A DNA stretch of 64,000 bases from Dichotomocladium elegans. Lineage: Eukaryota; Mucoromycota; Mucoromycetes; Mucorales; Lichtheimiaceae. The DNA is taken from the NCBI GenBank assembly GCA_025716815.1, contig JAIXMN010000009.1, forward strand, positions 744,001 through 808,000, written 5' to 3'. Position 1 is the first letter of the stretch. The number at the start of each line of letters is the position of its first letter. Positions 26,736 through 38,900 of the stretch are shown here, piece by piece. Both the position numbers and the translations under genes were made by a program. The notes beneath the pieces are model-generated. The model was not told where the DNA came from, made no database searches, and saw only the letters and a program-made list of their open reading frames with translations.

Positions 26736-26745
26736 TATAAAATAA
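26736..26745 (+). promoter_or_regulatory. TATA box of Fanzor copy 1
   Basis: TATAAAATAA 231 bp upstream of the Fanzor ATG. Copy 2 has TATAAATAG at a similar distance (179 bp). In both, a GTAAG/GTAAT donor-like site precedes the ATG (about 26890 and 51189) with an AG just before the start, suggesting a 5'-UTR intron. Confidence 0.5.
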
Positions 26746-26966
26746 TGAGGTTCGACCAAGCCGTTTTTCTTTACCACTTGCGTATTCTAAAACCCGTCAC
26801 AAACACACTCGTATTACACATCTCTCTCACCTTACACAACTCATACAACCCAAGGCGAAGAACACAAAAGCACATTCCGACATTAGGACGGTAAGGCTTC
26901 TGGAATAAGACATGACTAGAAGATTTGTGCTAAGAGATAATATCACAGCCCTCTACTGGTGAAGAC

Positions 26967-29151
26967 ATGGAACAACCTGTCGACCCCACCAGGAGGAGGG
27001 GCGTAAACCCTGCCCAACCCAACCTCAGGCCCCCTGACCGTATGTTAGGTGTCAAGACCTCTATACGAGGCATCCGCTGGAACGCCGCCTACCGCCAACT
27101 GTTGATGGACTTGGTCGCTGTTGTCCATGCGACAACAACCCATGCGTACAGCTTCGCCAAGTACATCTTCCTACGTAAGCGCGAACGCGAGCCGGACTTC
27201 AACCTCCAACAGTTCCTGCACGAAAAGTTCTTCTCTGAGGTGTGGCTCTCCATGCTCGACAAGCGAGTTCGTCCAACCCGGGGGTTTTCCGGCGAGTGCC
27301 GAGCTCTGATCGGCGAGTTTTTGGAGGATTACCTCGAGGCCACCCAGTACCAACGGCCGCAACTCAAGAATTCCCAACAATGCTCTGCGTTCGAAGGTAA
27401 GAAGATGTTTGTTGCATACTGCAGCAATATCAACATGCGGTTCGGGCAGCACCTTCGGCGCGCGGTGAATGCTCTCCTGAACATTCGAGAGCGGAAAGCG
27501 GCGAGGAGACGTGAACTGGACGCACTCGGCTGGACCGAGGAGCAAATCCGCCAGGATATTTACGACACCATCACTCGCCATGCCACAGGCTTCAAGCTCG
27601 CCATTGCCCGCCGAGGTGTGCGGAGGGATGACATTCCGGCGGAACCAGCTTTCCTCAGGCAAGCGTTCGACCAGATCCAACCGGTCTTGGATGCTTATCC
27701 CCAAGGGTACCAGTTCCAAAAACAAAGCATCTACTACGACGCCAAGGCGCGTTCAGCCAACCACTTCCGGCCGTTCATAGAGCTTGCATATGTTTTCCAA
27801 CGCAATGGTCTTCGCAGCTTCCAATGTTTTCCGCTTCGCCGATCCTGGGCCCCTTGCTATATGCAGATCGACACCACGATTCTTGTCCAGCATATTCTAA
27901 AGAGGCCAAGACACAACATCAGCCAGAAGTTGGCTCTGTGGGGAGAGGTTGTGGACTTCAACTCTCGTGCTTTCAGACCCCAGGAAGGCGGAACGATCGA
28001 GTTCCATGGCACAATCCATACTGATGGAGTAGGCGTCACTGTTTTCAAAAGGACAAACAATCAACGACCATCATATGGAGCAAAGTACCGAGGAGTCGAG
28101 GACCAATTATGTCAACATGCTGACATCACAGGAACACCAGAATATTGCTGGTAGGTGCGTCACCGTCGACCCTGGGAGGAGGGACCTCCTTTTCTGAGTC
28201 TCAGAGAATTCCAGGCCGGAGCGAGGTGCCCGTCTGACGTTCCGATACTCCAAACCTCGTCAGGACAAGGTGCGCAAGAGCAAGAAGTACCGCAGGTTAT
28301 TGCAGAGGCTCAAGAATGAGGAACCTGAAGTCGTGCATGCCGAGGAACGCATGGCTGGCGAGCATTCCCGCGGCTTGGATCGTGCCGATTATGACCGCTT
28401 CCTGCTTGTCCGGTCCCAGGTGTCCCAAGTTCTCGAGGACTTCTATGCGAATACTGCCACCCATAATGCCGCTCCCCAACCTCTTTTCCGAAAGCTCCGT
28501 CTGTCGTCGTACATCAACAAACAACGAGCAGATGAGAAGCTGAGGGACGGTCTGATCAACAAGTTTGGCCCCAACGCGGTATTTGTGATGGGTAATTGGT
28601 CTGCCCCGAACACTCGATACCACGAGCCAATCCGCGGTGTTGGATTCCGGCGACTTCTCAAGCAAGGCGAACGTCGCTTTGATGTATACTTGATCGACGA
28701 ATTCAAGACCAGCAGATGTTGCCCCGCGTGCGAGACTGAGAGCCTTTCTACATTCCGGAGGGTACCCAACCCACGCCCCTATCGAAGAGCCGAGAATCCA
28801 AACGTTATCTGTCATGGCCTGCTACGGTATGAAGCCTTATTCGCGGAGGAGTTTGATAATCTAATGTCGCTTATTTTGTGCAGATGCTCAAATCAAAACT
28901 GTACAGCAGGCATGGCAGAGGGCGCTCCTCGGCAGCGATTGTGGAACCGTGATATGGCGGCCTGCCTGAATATGATACATATTCTCAGGAGTTTTCGGGC
29001 CGATGGCATGGTCCCGGAAAGGTTTCGGCGAGCACCTGCGGGTGGTGACAGGCTCCTAGCAAGAAGGGCTAGATCACCAGAGCCCGACGAGCGAAGGGTT
29101 AGACGAAGAGGATCAGGGCGGCCAAGAGGACCAGGACGAGGTCACCAATAG
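26967..29151 (+). pseudogene. Fanzor (TnpB-like RNA-guided nuclease), copy 1, in-frame stop after RuvC-I
   Basis: Eukaryotic TnpB homologue of the Fanzor type, a family shown to be RNA-guided DNA endonucleases carried on eukaryotic transposons. N-terminal frame 26967-28154 contains the wedge/REC-like part (GVKTSIRGIRWN, FFSEVWLSMLDKRV, MRFGQHLRRAVNALLNIRER, TRHATGFKLAIARRGV, FPLRRSWAPCYMQIDT, FHGTIHTDGVGVTVFKR). The RuvC-I motif VTVDPGRRDLLF lies in the +1 frame (Asp codon 28168-28170) and is followed by TGA at 28195. The same frame continues to 29151 with RuvC-II LIDEFKTSRCC, a CxxC...CxxxxC zinc ribbon split by a GT-AG intron (28827-28883), RuvC-III RLWNRDMAACLNM, and an Arg-rich GRPRG tail. 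A splice at 28151-28215 would restore the frame but remove RuvC-I, so automatic models may hide the defect. Confidence 0.9.
28827..28883 (+). other. Intron inside Fanzor zinc ribbon, copy 1
   Basis: 57-nt GT-AG intron interrupting an Arg codon between HGLLR and CSNQNC. Copy 2 has an intron at the identical codon and phase (53102-53166, 65 nt) with unrelated internal sequence, so the intron predates the divergence of the two Fanzors. Confidence 0.85.
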
Positions 29152-29153
29152 CG

Positions 29154-29207
29154 ATGATTTTCCGTGTCGGTTATCGCCGGCACACATCTGGATACCTTCG
29201 GGGTAAG
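29154..29207 (+). ncRNA. Candidate Fanzor guide-RNA scaffold, copy 1
   Basis: Immediately after the Fanzor stop: stem GTGTCGG (29164-29170), loop TTATCG, stem CCGGCAC (29177-29183), then a second small hairpin TACC-TTCGG-GGTA (29192-29204). Copy 2 has the same arrangement (53469-53488 and 53510-53521) with compensatory stem changes and an identical TTATCG loop. In TnpB/Fanzor systems the guide RNA overlaps the 3' end of the gene and runs to the right end of the element. The fold and covariation are seen; the function is inferred. Confidence 0.6.
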
Positions 29208-29339
29208 TTAAAGTGTTGGGGAAGGGATACTATTTTCTGGTGACTAAAATCTCTCAACCAATCGATGTGAAATCCTTTCCATCTTGATACGCCATTTTAT
29301 TTTATTTTCATGCGACATAATTTTTCCCCACCTGCGAAA

Positions 29340-29360
29340 TTTATTTTTGAAAATAAAGTA
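29340..29360 (+). repeat. Conserved palindromic right end, copy 1
   Basis: TTTATTTT-TG-AAAATAAA-GTA, an 8-bp perfect inverted repeat shared base-for-base with copy 2 (53710-53730). It supplies AATAAA on both strands and ends only 3 bp before the stop codon (29364-29366, minus strand) of the neighbouring mannosidase. Confidence 0.7.
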
Positions 29361-29363
29361 TCT

Positions 29364-31743
<2,380 letters not shown>

Positions 31744-32000
31744 GTTTCCCAAGCCGAAGGAAAAAAGAAAGGGGCGAATTCTCTTTCGGTGATCCCCCAC
31801 ACCCAATTTGTCCTTCTCACCCCCCAAAAGAAATGCCCGCTAGCAAATCATTCAATACTCATGTGATGGGCAGCGAACATAGCTTAATCCAAATCGGGAC
31901 AATGTTTTTTAACCTTGAAATGGCAGGTATGAGCTGTTGTCTCTTTCTTGCTCTTCTTCCGCAAATCCAGTCTTGTATTTTGATTGACATACGTATCGCT

Positions 32001-32943
32001 ATGGGTAGCACAGCGTCCAAACAAGCCGCAGCAGCATCTGCACCATCTGCGGTCTTGAATCCTTGCCCAAATACAAACGTTCACGTCTTGGAAAACCCGA
32101 TACTCATCAACCGGCACAACCGCAAGGCGGTTGGCTGTGACCAGCCGCACAGTAAGAAGAAGTTGATGATGCCGCTATTCCATCGCAAACCTGAACCAAA
32201 CGAACTAAATGCCAGCGATAATAAGACGTCAAAGCGAAATAAGAAGCACAAAAAGAAGCAGAACGTCACCAGTCTATCAACAAAGCGAAACCCGAAATAC
32301 AAAAGGGTAACAAAGAGCATCATCGGCAAGCCCACCAATTTCCAAGTAAGTTGAAATGGCTGCGTACTCTGTATGTAAAGCTGTTCTTCCTCATTCAAGT
32401 CAAGCATGTTAGTTACGTTGGAAGAGACGGGCCTATTGAGCCTCGTTCCCATGGACTTCTGGATGCAGGTGTCATTGATTCACTTCTTAAATAAGACAGC
32501 TAATACTTAGTTCGTAGGTTGACGATGAGGTGTTGGCTGGCCAACTGCTCGACATTGCCGCCCGACTGGATGCTTCTCCTAGCGACCAAGCGAAGAAAGA
32601 GCCCCAACCTAAGGACTCTGAATCCTCGTGTATACTAGAGCGCCCCCGATCTCCGCGAAGTTCAGGGCCTCCGCCGCCGCCTCCACCCCATTGGAGCACT
32701 CTGGCATTACGACAAATAGCGCTTTCAGAGCCTAGCCTTCAATCAACACGACTCTTCGAAGACATATCCGCTTATACGTCAAAGAAATATAACAAAGAAC
32801 ACCAGAACGTAGAAAAAAATTCCATAAGTAGACGAAGACCTCCGCGAAAAAACCAATCTAATATCCCCAGACAAAGATTCAACCGCTATTCGTCAGAAAA
32901 ATTTGGAATGCCTCCCTCGCTACGATTGGGTCCGTCTCGATAA
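32001..32943 (+). CDS. Small CRIB-domain, probably N-myristoylated protein (3 exons)
   Basis: Begins MGSTASKQAAAAS, a good N-myristoylation signal, so membrane attachment is likely. A lysine-rich stretch (HKKKQNVTSLSTKRNPKYKR) precedes a CRIB motif, IGKPTNFQ joined across a GT-AG intron (32345-about 32403) to HVSYVGRDG, the Cdc42/Rac-GTP-binding signature ISxPxxFxHxxxVG. A second intron (about 32469-32518, weak donor) leads into a Ser/Pro/Arg-rich tail with a seven-proline run. There is no kinase domain, so it resembles small CRIB effectors (Gic/SPEC-like) rather than a PAK. It probably links Rho GTPases to the membrane in polarised growth. Intron 2 borders are uncertain. Confidence 0.65.
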
Positions 32944-35873
32944 AAGAAATTTATTTGCGCAGCTCTTCCTAGTCAGTACTTAATAAATAACAATATTTAA
33001 TGAAGTAGTATCATATTTAGACGAACAGCCACGATCTTCATTATCTCCAAAGCTTTGCCTATTGTTAATGCACGTGAATTAACATAGATAGGATCCATAG
33101 TGTTCAAATAATGGTCCTGCGCATCGGATTGTCCAAGCAAATCTACGAGCACCTTCGGGTGCAGGAATAAAGGAAGGTTGCTTGTTGGGTTGTGATCGGC
33201 AAACCTATGTCCAAATTAGTAGACATCCTGGAATCCACGTCCCTGCCTAACAAAGTGGAGCGACTACGAGAACAGGAATGACATTTCGCTGGGTACTTAT
33301 AGGCGCTTTATTTATTCAATACGATAAGGTCAATAAGGTTCATAAGCTTAATCTTCAGGCAAGGAAAATCCATCCAGATTGGTTAATTGTTGGTCCATCT
33401 TAGGTACCCTCTCAAAGTGGGCCGCATCTGTGGCAGCGTCACTGCGTCGACTGCAAAATAAAGGTATATGTAAATTGTTTAGGGAGAGAGATGGGTCATA
33501 CCCTTGTAGAGGTAAAGCTCGAGGGTAATCGCAGTAACAGAAATAGGGAAAAACAGATGTTTATCCTATGCCGCTATATATTGCTATTGTGTCTATGGTC
33601 ATTTAGTAACATTTCCCACTTTATCAATAAGCATTATAAGCGCAACAACCCGAAGTTCGGCACTGCGTTATGTAGTTGCTGGAATCAGCAGTGAGAGGAG
33701 AAAAGGAATATAGAGCTATGGAAGAGGGTACTTGAATCCGCCGAACAGGCTTAAGAAGCGCTTTGCGAGCGATTGACTGACGGCAGGCACATAGTTGGGA
33801 TGGCACAGAGAATGATACCACTAGCACCGAGGGTTACAGCTCATGCACGGATAAAAATTGCCAAAAAGTTCTTCTGGAGGTTTTCGCCAAGAGCGGGCTG
33901 GAGAAGGTTGTACATGTCAACGTGGGGAAGGCTTTCTTTGGTGGCACATCTGACGCTATTGGTTACAAACAAAACAGTGGGGCCATCATACCGCTAGGAT
34001 TACTTCACTCTCAAGCACTACCGTATTAGCAGCGTAAGATTTGTTACCTCAAACTGCATAATCAATATGGCTTCTATCATGATATATAAAACATCGCGGT
34101 ATGTTGGTAACATAATGTTTTGTTGGGACACACATGGAGCCTCATCAAGGAAAGGGCATTCGGAAATTGGACGTTAAAAGTATTCCGTCAAGTGCAGAAC
34201 TCGGCTGAACAGGTCGCTCGAGAGAATTATTGAAGATATTGTTTACAACACTTTGTTTCGCGAAGCCTGGGTTTTTGATATAATTTTACCACGTTCATGA
34301 ACTTCTTCAGCGGAGGTAGGGAGGTTTAACTGACATTAAGCCTTCGGACATAAGCACAATCTTTAACAAGATATAAAATGCCTAAAATGATATTTGTCTG
34401 TGCGTTGAGAGGATAACATAACTTCTCTGAGTTTCGGACTAGCGGGTATGTGTGCATATTGGGATAATATCCGGTACGCATTACGATATACTTTCGCGAT
34501 GTCCGCAATCTCTTATTCTTTTTGGTAATGTAGTAGCGAACTCTATCAGCACCAAGGTCAGCTTCGCACTGTGGTTGGTTGCTGGAGATGATGCAATCGA
34601 ACTTATGTAAAATATGCTGGATTTCTTTGCACAGTCTCGATAATTGATGCTGCCCAAGTTGTTTTGGCAGCCATTCCAAAACTCGGCACCCACGTTAATA
34701 TTCCACTAGCTTATATTACGTTGTGCAGGCAGGCCCAATATAAAGTCATTTGATGCACAATAAACTGCAATGCATTTGGGTTATTGCGCTCATACGCATC
34801 CGCTCATATGAGCATTGCAAGTCTCAGGCTATACAGCCTACCGTGAGCTTTTCGTACAAGCATTTCTGGAGAATTTTATCTTTTTTGCTTTATTAATGAG
34901 TCTGACATAATACAAATTGATTTGACCAAGCCACAGTCAACAAGGATATCGGTGAAACTGAAGTGATTGATCGTATTGCCGTTGCCAAACTCATCTTCGA
35001 TCCAAGGTATGTAAACTGTCTTCTAAGCGGACATGTCCATGTTTGCTGCTAGATAATGCTTTTTTATACAGGTCGTCTCAGAAGGCATTTATTATCCTTA
35101 TATTAGGCTGACCTAAAGAGGAAGTTGAAGTGCGAGTCCTGCCCTCCAGCAACGGACTTATTGTCGAGCTTCCTGTGCCGATTCGTGATCTTTTTTGTTT
35201 GAAGTGCTTGCGCGATCTCAACATTATAAAGTGTGACGCAGTTGGCATGGAGGCAATGAGAGTAATTGTTGAGAGTGGACATGCTTGAAAATGAGCAATT
35301 CAATTTTTCAACCTACTTCAGTATTTAATGCACGTATAATGGCATACTTTTCTTTTACAGCGTTGGGTTGTTTTATGTATATTGGCTGCAGGTTGAATTG
35401 GTGAATTATTGAACTTAAGAATAAATATTCTTATAAGGACAGGAACTATTTATTGCAACCTAGCTGAATTATATTCTACATGTGAAGGTCTTTGAAAATA
35501 AAAGCAAATGTCTATAGCTTTTGCCTTCTTGATGGAAAACAAAAATGCATCTTAGTATATTACGATATTACAGCAAAACAATATCTGTGGTGTTTGTACA
35601 TACTTCCTTATCGTGCTGTAGTGAAGGCTGACACAATCTACCAAAGTATCTTTACTTACAAGGATACTGAAGAGCACAACATGGCCTTTGTATTCTGTCG
35701 TGGTAGATAATTCCGGAGGTTGTTCGGAAAACTGGCATACTCTTGGTTTCCTGCTCTGTTTAAACTCAGGTTTATGCTATGCAACTCCAGATGTAAACCG
35801 GCATTCATGAGTCACGTGCCAAACAATTTGATAGGGGTTACTTAGAACCTATGGGTCAAGAAAATCACCAAAT
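32944..35873. other. Gene-poor AT-rich region, left part
   Basis: No complete gene recognised. A stretch around 33840-34010 reads in pieces as AKSGLEKVVHVNVGKAFFGG and one near 34930-35010 as NKDIGETEVIDRIAVAKLIF. Both look like decayed exons of something protein-coding that I cannot name. A perfect GCACC-TTCG-GGTGC hairpin is at 33149-33162. Frames near 34326-34693 (-) are not recognisable. Confidence 0.4.
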
Positions 35874-35944
35874 GCGTGGATGGTTTAGTGGTATAATATC
35901 CGCCTGCCACGCGGATGACCCGGGTTCGATTCCCGGTCCACGCA
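35874..35944 (+). tRNA. tRNA-Gly (GCC)
   Basis: 71-nt intronless tRNA. The acceptor stem GCGTGGA (35874-35880) pairs with TCCACGC (35937-35943), discriminator A. The A box TGGTTTAGTGG and B box GGTTCGATTCC are intact; anticodon stem/loop CCGCCTGCCACGCGG places GCC as anticodon. The first T-run of at least four downstream is at 35983-35987, so the primary transcript should have a trailer of about 40 nt that folds into a perfect hairpin (35958-35977). Confidence 0.97.
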
Positions 35945-38900
35945 TCGACTGATGAGATCAGAGACAACCGTCTCTGACCTTCTTTTTGTGGGTTCTGTCG
36001 TAGGTCACGTGACCATGTATAATTGCGGATCAAACGATAGCCAGAAACAAACAAGTATAAGATATAAAGATAACTTGAAGCTACCCTTTTATTGCTTGTA
36101 ACGGGAGGGAATACTTATATGTTTCCTAACTACTGTGCTATTGCCAAATATAAAACAATGGTTACGTGGGTTAACGAGAAGTGACTATGTATTCGAACGG
36201 TAATAATGATATGACAACTAAAAAGGGAAAAGCCTCGCCAAATCTGCTTACGACATAAGCTATACCGGCTACTCTTTTCCTTTTCACGCTCTTCTCAAGT
36301 TTTATTATTACTTAGCAAACGGTAGAAGTATTTAATGAATTCTATATTCAATAAAGAACGTTAATATATTATCATCCTTCCGCTTATTGTTACTATTGAC
36401 TCGGCGCTGTTGGATACAATGTAAGCACCAGCGGACAGTATACCGCACTTCAAAAACTGTTGATATTACTATGTCTGATGTAATGACGTCGCATCAACAG
36501 ACACTTGGATCAACCGAATGTGGCATACTTCTTATTGAATATCAGTCTCAAGAGTGGCTACCATCAAGTCCAGTCCGGTGGAACATTTTTTTTTTCTCCC
36601 AGACGGTGCATATTTGTTTTGTCTGCATAATATCATAATTACTACTGAACTGCAATACTGTAAGTCCTGCGCAAAGCCAGGTACAAAGCAATTGTATACA
36701 CACTAGATCTTAAAAAAAGGTACAATCATCGCGCTTGCGTATTCAGGTAGATTTGCACACAGGCCAGACCAAGAACCATGACTATCGTATGATATATATA
36801 AATTCATTGATATACGAATCAATGGCAATCACTGGAAGTACCGCAAAGTACAAATGACATTGCTGATATCGCTACACCATCATGGACACATATATCTTCG
36901 TCGGGTATGTATCCATGGATTGGATGGCGCTGGATTAAGATCTTACTATCCGGAGGAGCATGAAGACAATAATCCTTTCTTGACTTCATCACCTTGACTG
37001 AAAAGGACAAGCGTTACAACTCGGATAAAATCGACGGTATCCAGCAGCGGATTAATCGCAGCAACAATGAATAGTATAAAATATCCGAATAAGGCAGGTA
37101 TGGATTCTCTTATTTCAGGAATGCCTTTCCTACGGAAAATCAAAGCTTACATTACATACATTAGCAATGTGCGCGTGCTATATTAACACGCATGCCATGC
37201 GTCATTAATATTGCCGCCTGTCATGCTGCCCTAAGCGGTTAAGCCAGAATGTGCCCTCCGCATTTTAAGCTTATTGGTTTGCAATGATAAACATGATCAC
37301 AACAACCCCCCGGTTCACGCAATACTATTTATTAGAGTCAGAAATTAGTATAAAAAAGCTTACCACTTGAGCACCAGAATCATAGTGTTAACCGCATCCC
37401 AGAATACAGTATAACAGCCTCCGTCCGCACCTATGATTCAGGGTTCAGATGTAAGTAATATATACACAAGATCATCACTATGTCTACTCATGCGGCTTCA
37501 TCGGAGCGCTGCATTTGACAAGGGACCTCTCCGAGTGGCCACGATGATTAAAAAGAGAAGGAAATTATACTACCGGTGACCGGTGCCTGTGACATTCAGT
37601 AGCATATCTCTTCAATTCATTTACGGATATAACGGAGGCAACCTACGGACAGAACAAAATGAGGCACAATAGCACTTTTGATAATTTCCCTGCACGCATT
37701 GAGAATTTGTCAAACCGCAGCTCGAAAAACGGCATGATTGGGGTGTTCATAATCCTTCCGAAAGCTTATCTGACGCGCGAGGGATTAAGCACAAGTCCCA
37801 CCGAATCAAAAACAAGTATAATTGCGAGTTAGTGCAAAGAGATAGCATTGGAAACATGTTACAACAATCACCTCAGCTAGAGTAGGAATTAGTCCAGCGC
37901 TTCACTGAGGATGAAGTAGCGCAATATGATGCGTGGTTTGAGATACATCGTTTCAAATCTTGAAATAGGGCTAGATATCTAACTGACATTGGCATTGACC
38001 TAGCTTAGATATGTATCTTTCCCAAAAGTGATTCAATTTAGGATAATATCGAAGAATCTGAGATTGGATGGCCTTCGTCTGATGAATCGGCATCATTGGA
38101 TTGCTAATCTCGCTTTCCAGCTTCTTCACACACACACACACATATATATATATCGCGAATGAAGTATCTTTTTTTTGGATACGCCAGCATCCGTGTACAG
38201 TGCGTTTATCCTGTTCCCCAAAGATGTTCGTAGATAAGCATTCGGGAACGCATTTCCTTGCAACTGCAAAGAGGTTTCAAGAAGAAGTTAGAAAAATCGG
38301 CGTGCTGTCCCAGGATAATGATAGATTCCAAAAGAAAAAAAAAAGAAAAAGAAAACATGGTGAGGGATCCCTTTGAATTTATATTTTAATCTTGTATGCC
38401 ATACAATGTCTAGGAAAAATCGAAAGGTTCTGCGAGACGCACGTTCAAAAGAGAGATTGGTGCGGCGCTTTAGCAAAGCATTCGGCAAGCATGCGTTGGT
38501 GGGAAGACAATCTGCAATAGTCATGAGTGAGGTTCTGACAAGCGCTGCAGAACACGCGGTCCGATACAATGGGTACCTGCAATATCCATTTGACCATCTT
38601 CTAAACATCCCTGAATCTTATTAGAAAATACACTCAGGTGATGATAATAGAGTTCGGGCAGTGGTGAGCGGCTTCCAGCATTAATATGTCTAAACGACAG
38701 GACGTCACCAACGAACAGGTGGTTATAGAATATATTTTGTAACCAGTCTGATTCAAATACAAGCTCTGAAATTGCATAACAGCATTGATGTGCTACAGGA
38801 TGGATTTTCAGGGTATACACACTGTTACATTTCCTTGAAACACTATCTTCAGCCCGCCGGGGGGGGGAGGGCGAAGTTCGACTCTGCATGAAAGACTGAA

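Larger units (their letters stand above)
25241..29360 (+). mobile_element. Fanzor-carrying transposon, copy 1 (decayed)
   Basis: Proposed element flanked by TA at both ends (25241-25242 and 29359-29360). The left end begins TACAGTGTTTTCAAATTTTA; the right end, read on the minus strand, begins TACTTTATTTTCAAAAATAA, giving imperfect terminal inverted repeats. The left end repeats AAGTCG three times (about 25264, 25287 and 25311); the right end has iterated CGACA-like units. Inside are a decayed DDE transposase (25434-26450), a short frame, then a Fanzor gene and its 3' structured element. A second copy at about 50.15-53.73 kb has the same order. The boundaries are inferred from the copy-to-copy comparison and repeats; only the internal homologies are certain. 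Confidence 0.65.

Noticed and set aside
35945..35987. CTGATGAG after the tRNA as a hammerhead ribozyme core or C/D snoRNA
   Set aside because: The remaining hammerhead core is absent, and the distance between C- and D-like boxes is too short; only the hairpin trailer is kept as an observation.
38221..38624. Lysine/arginine-rich frame pair as a small gene
   Set aside because: The only obvious intron between the two frames joins them in the wrong phase, and no family was recognised.
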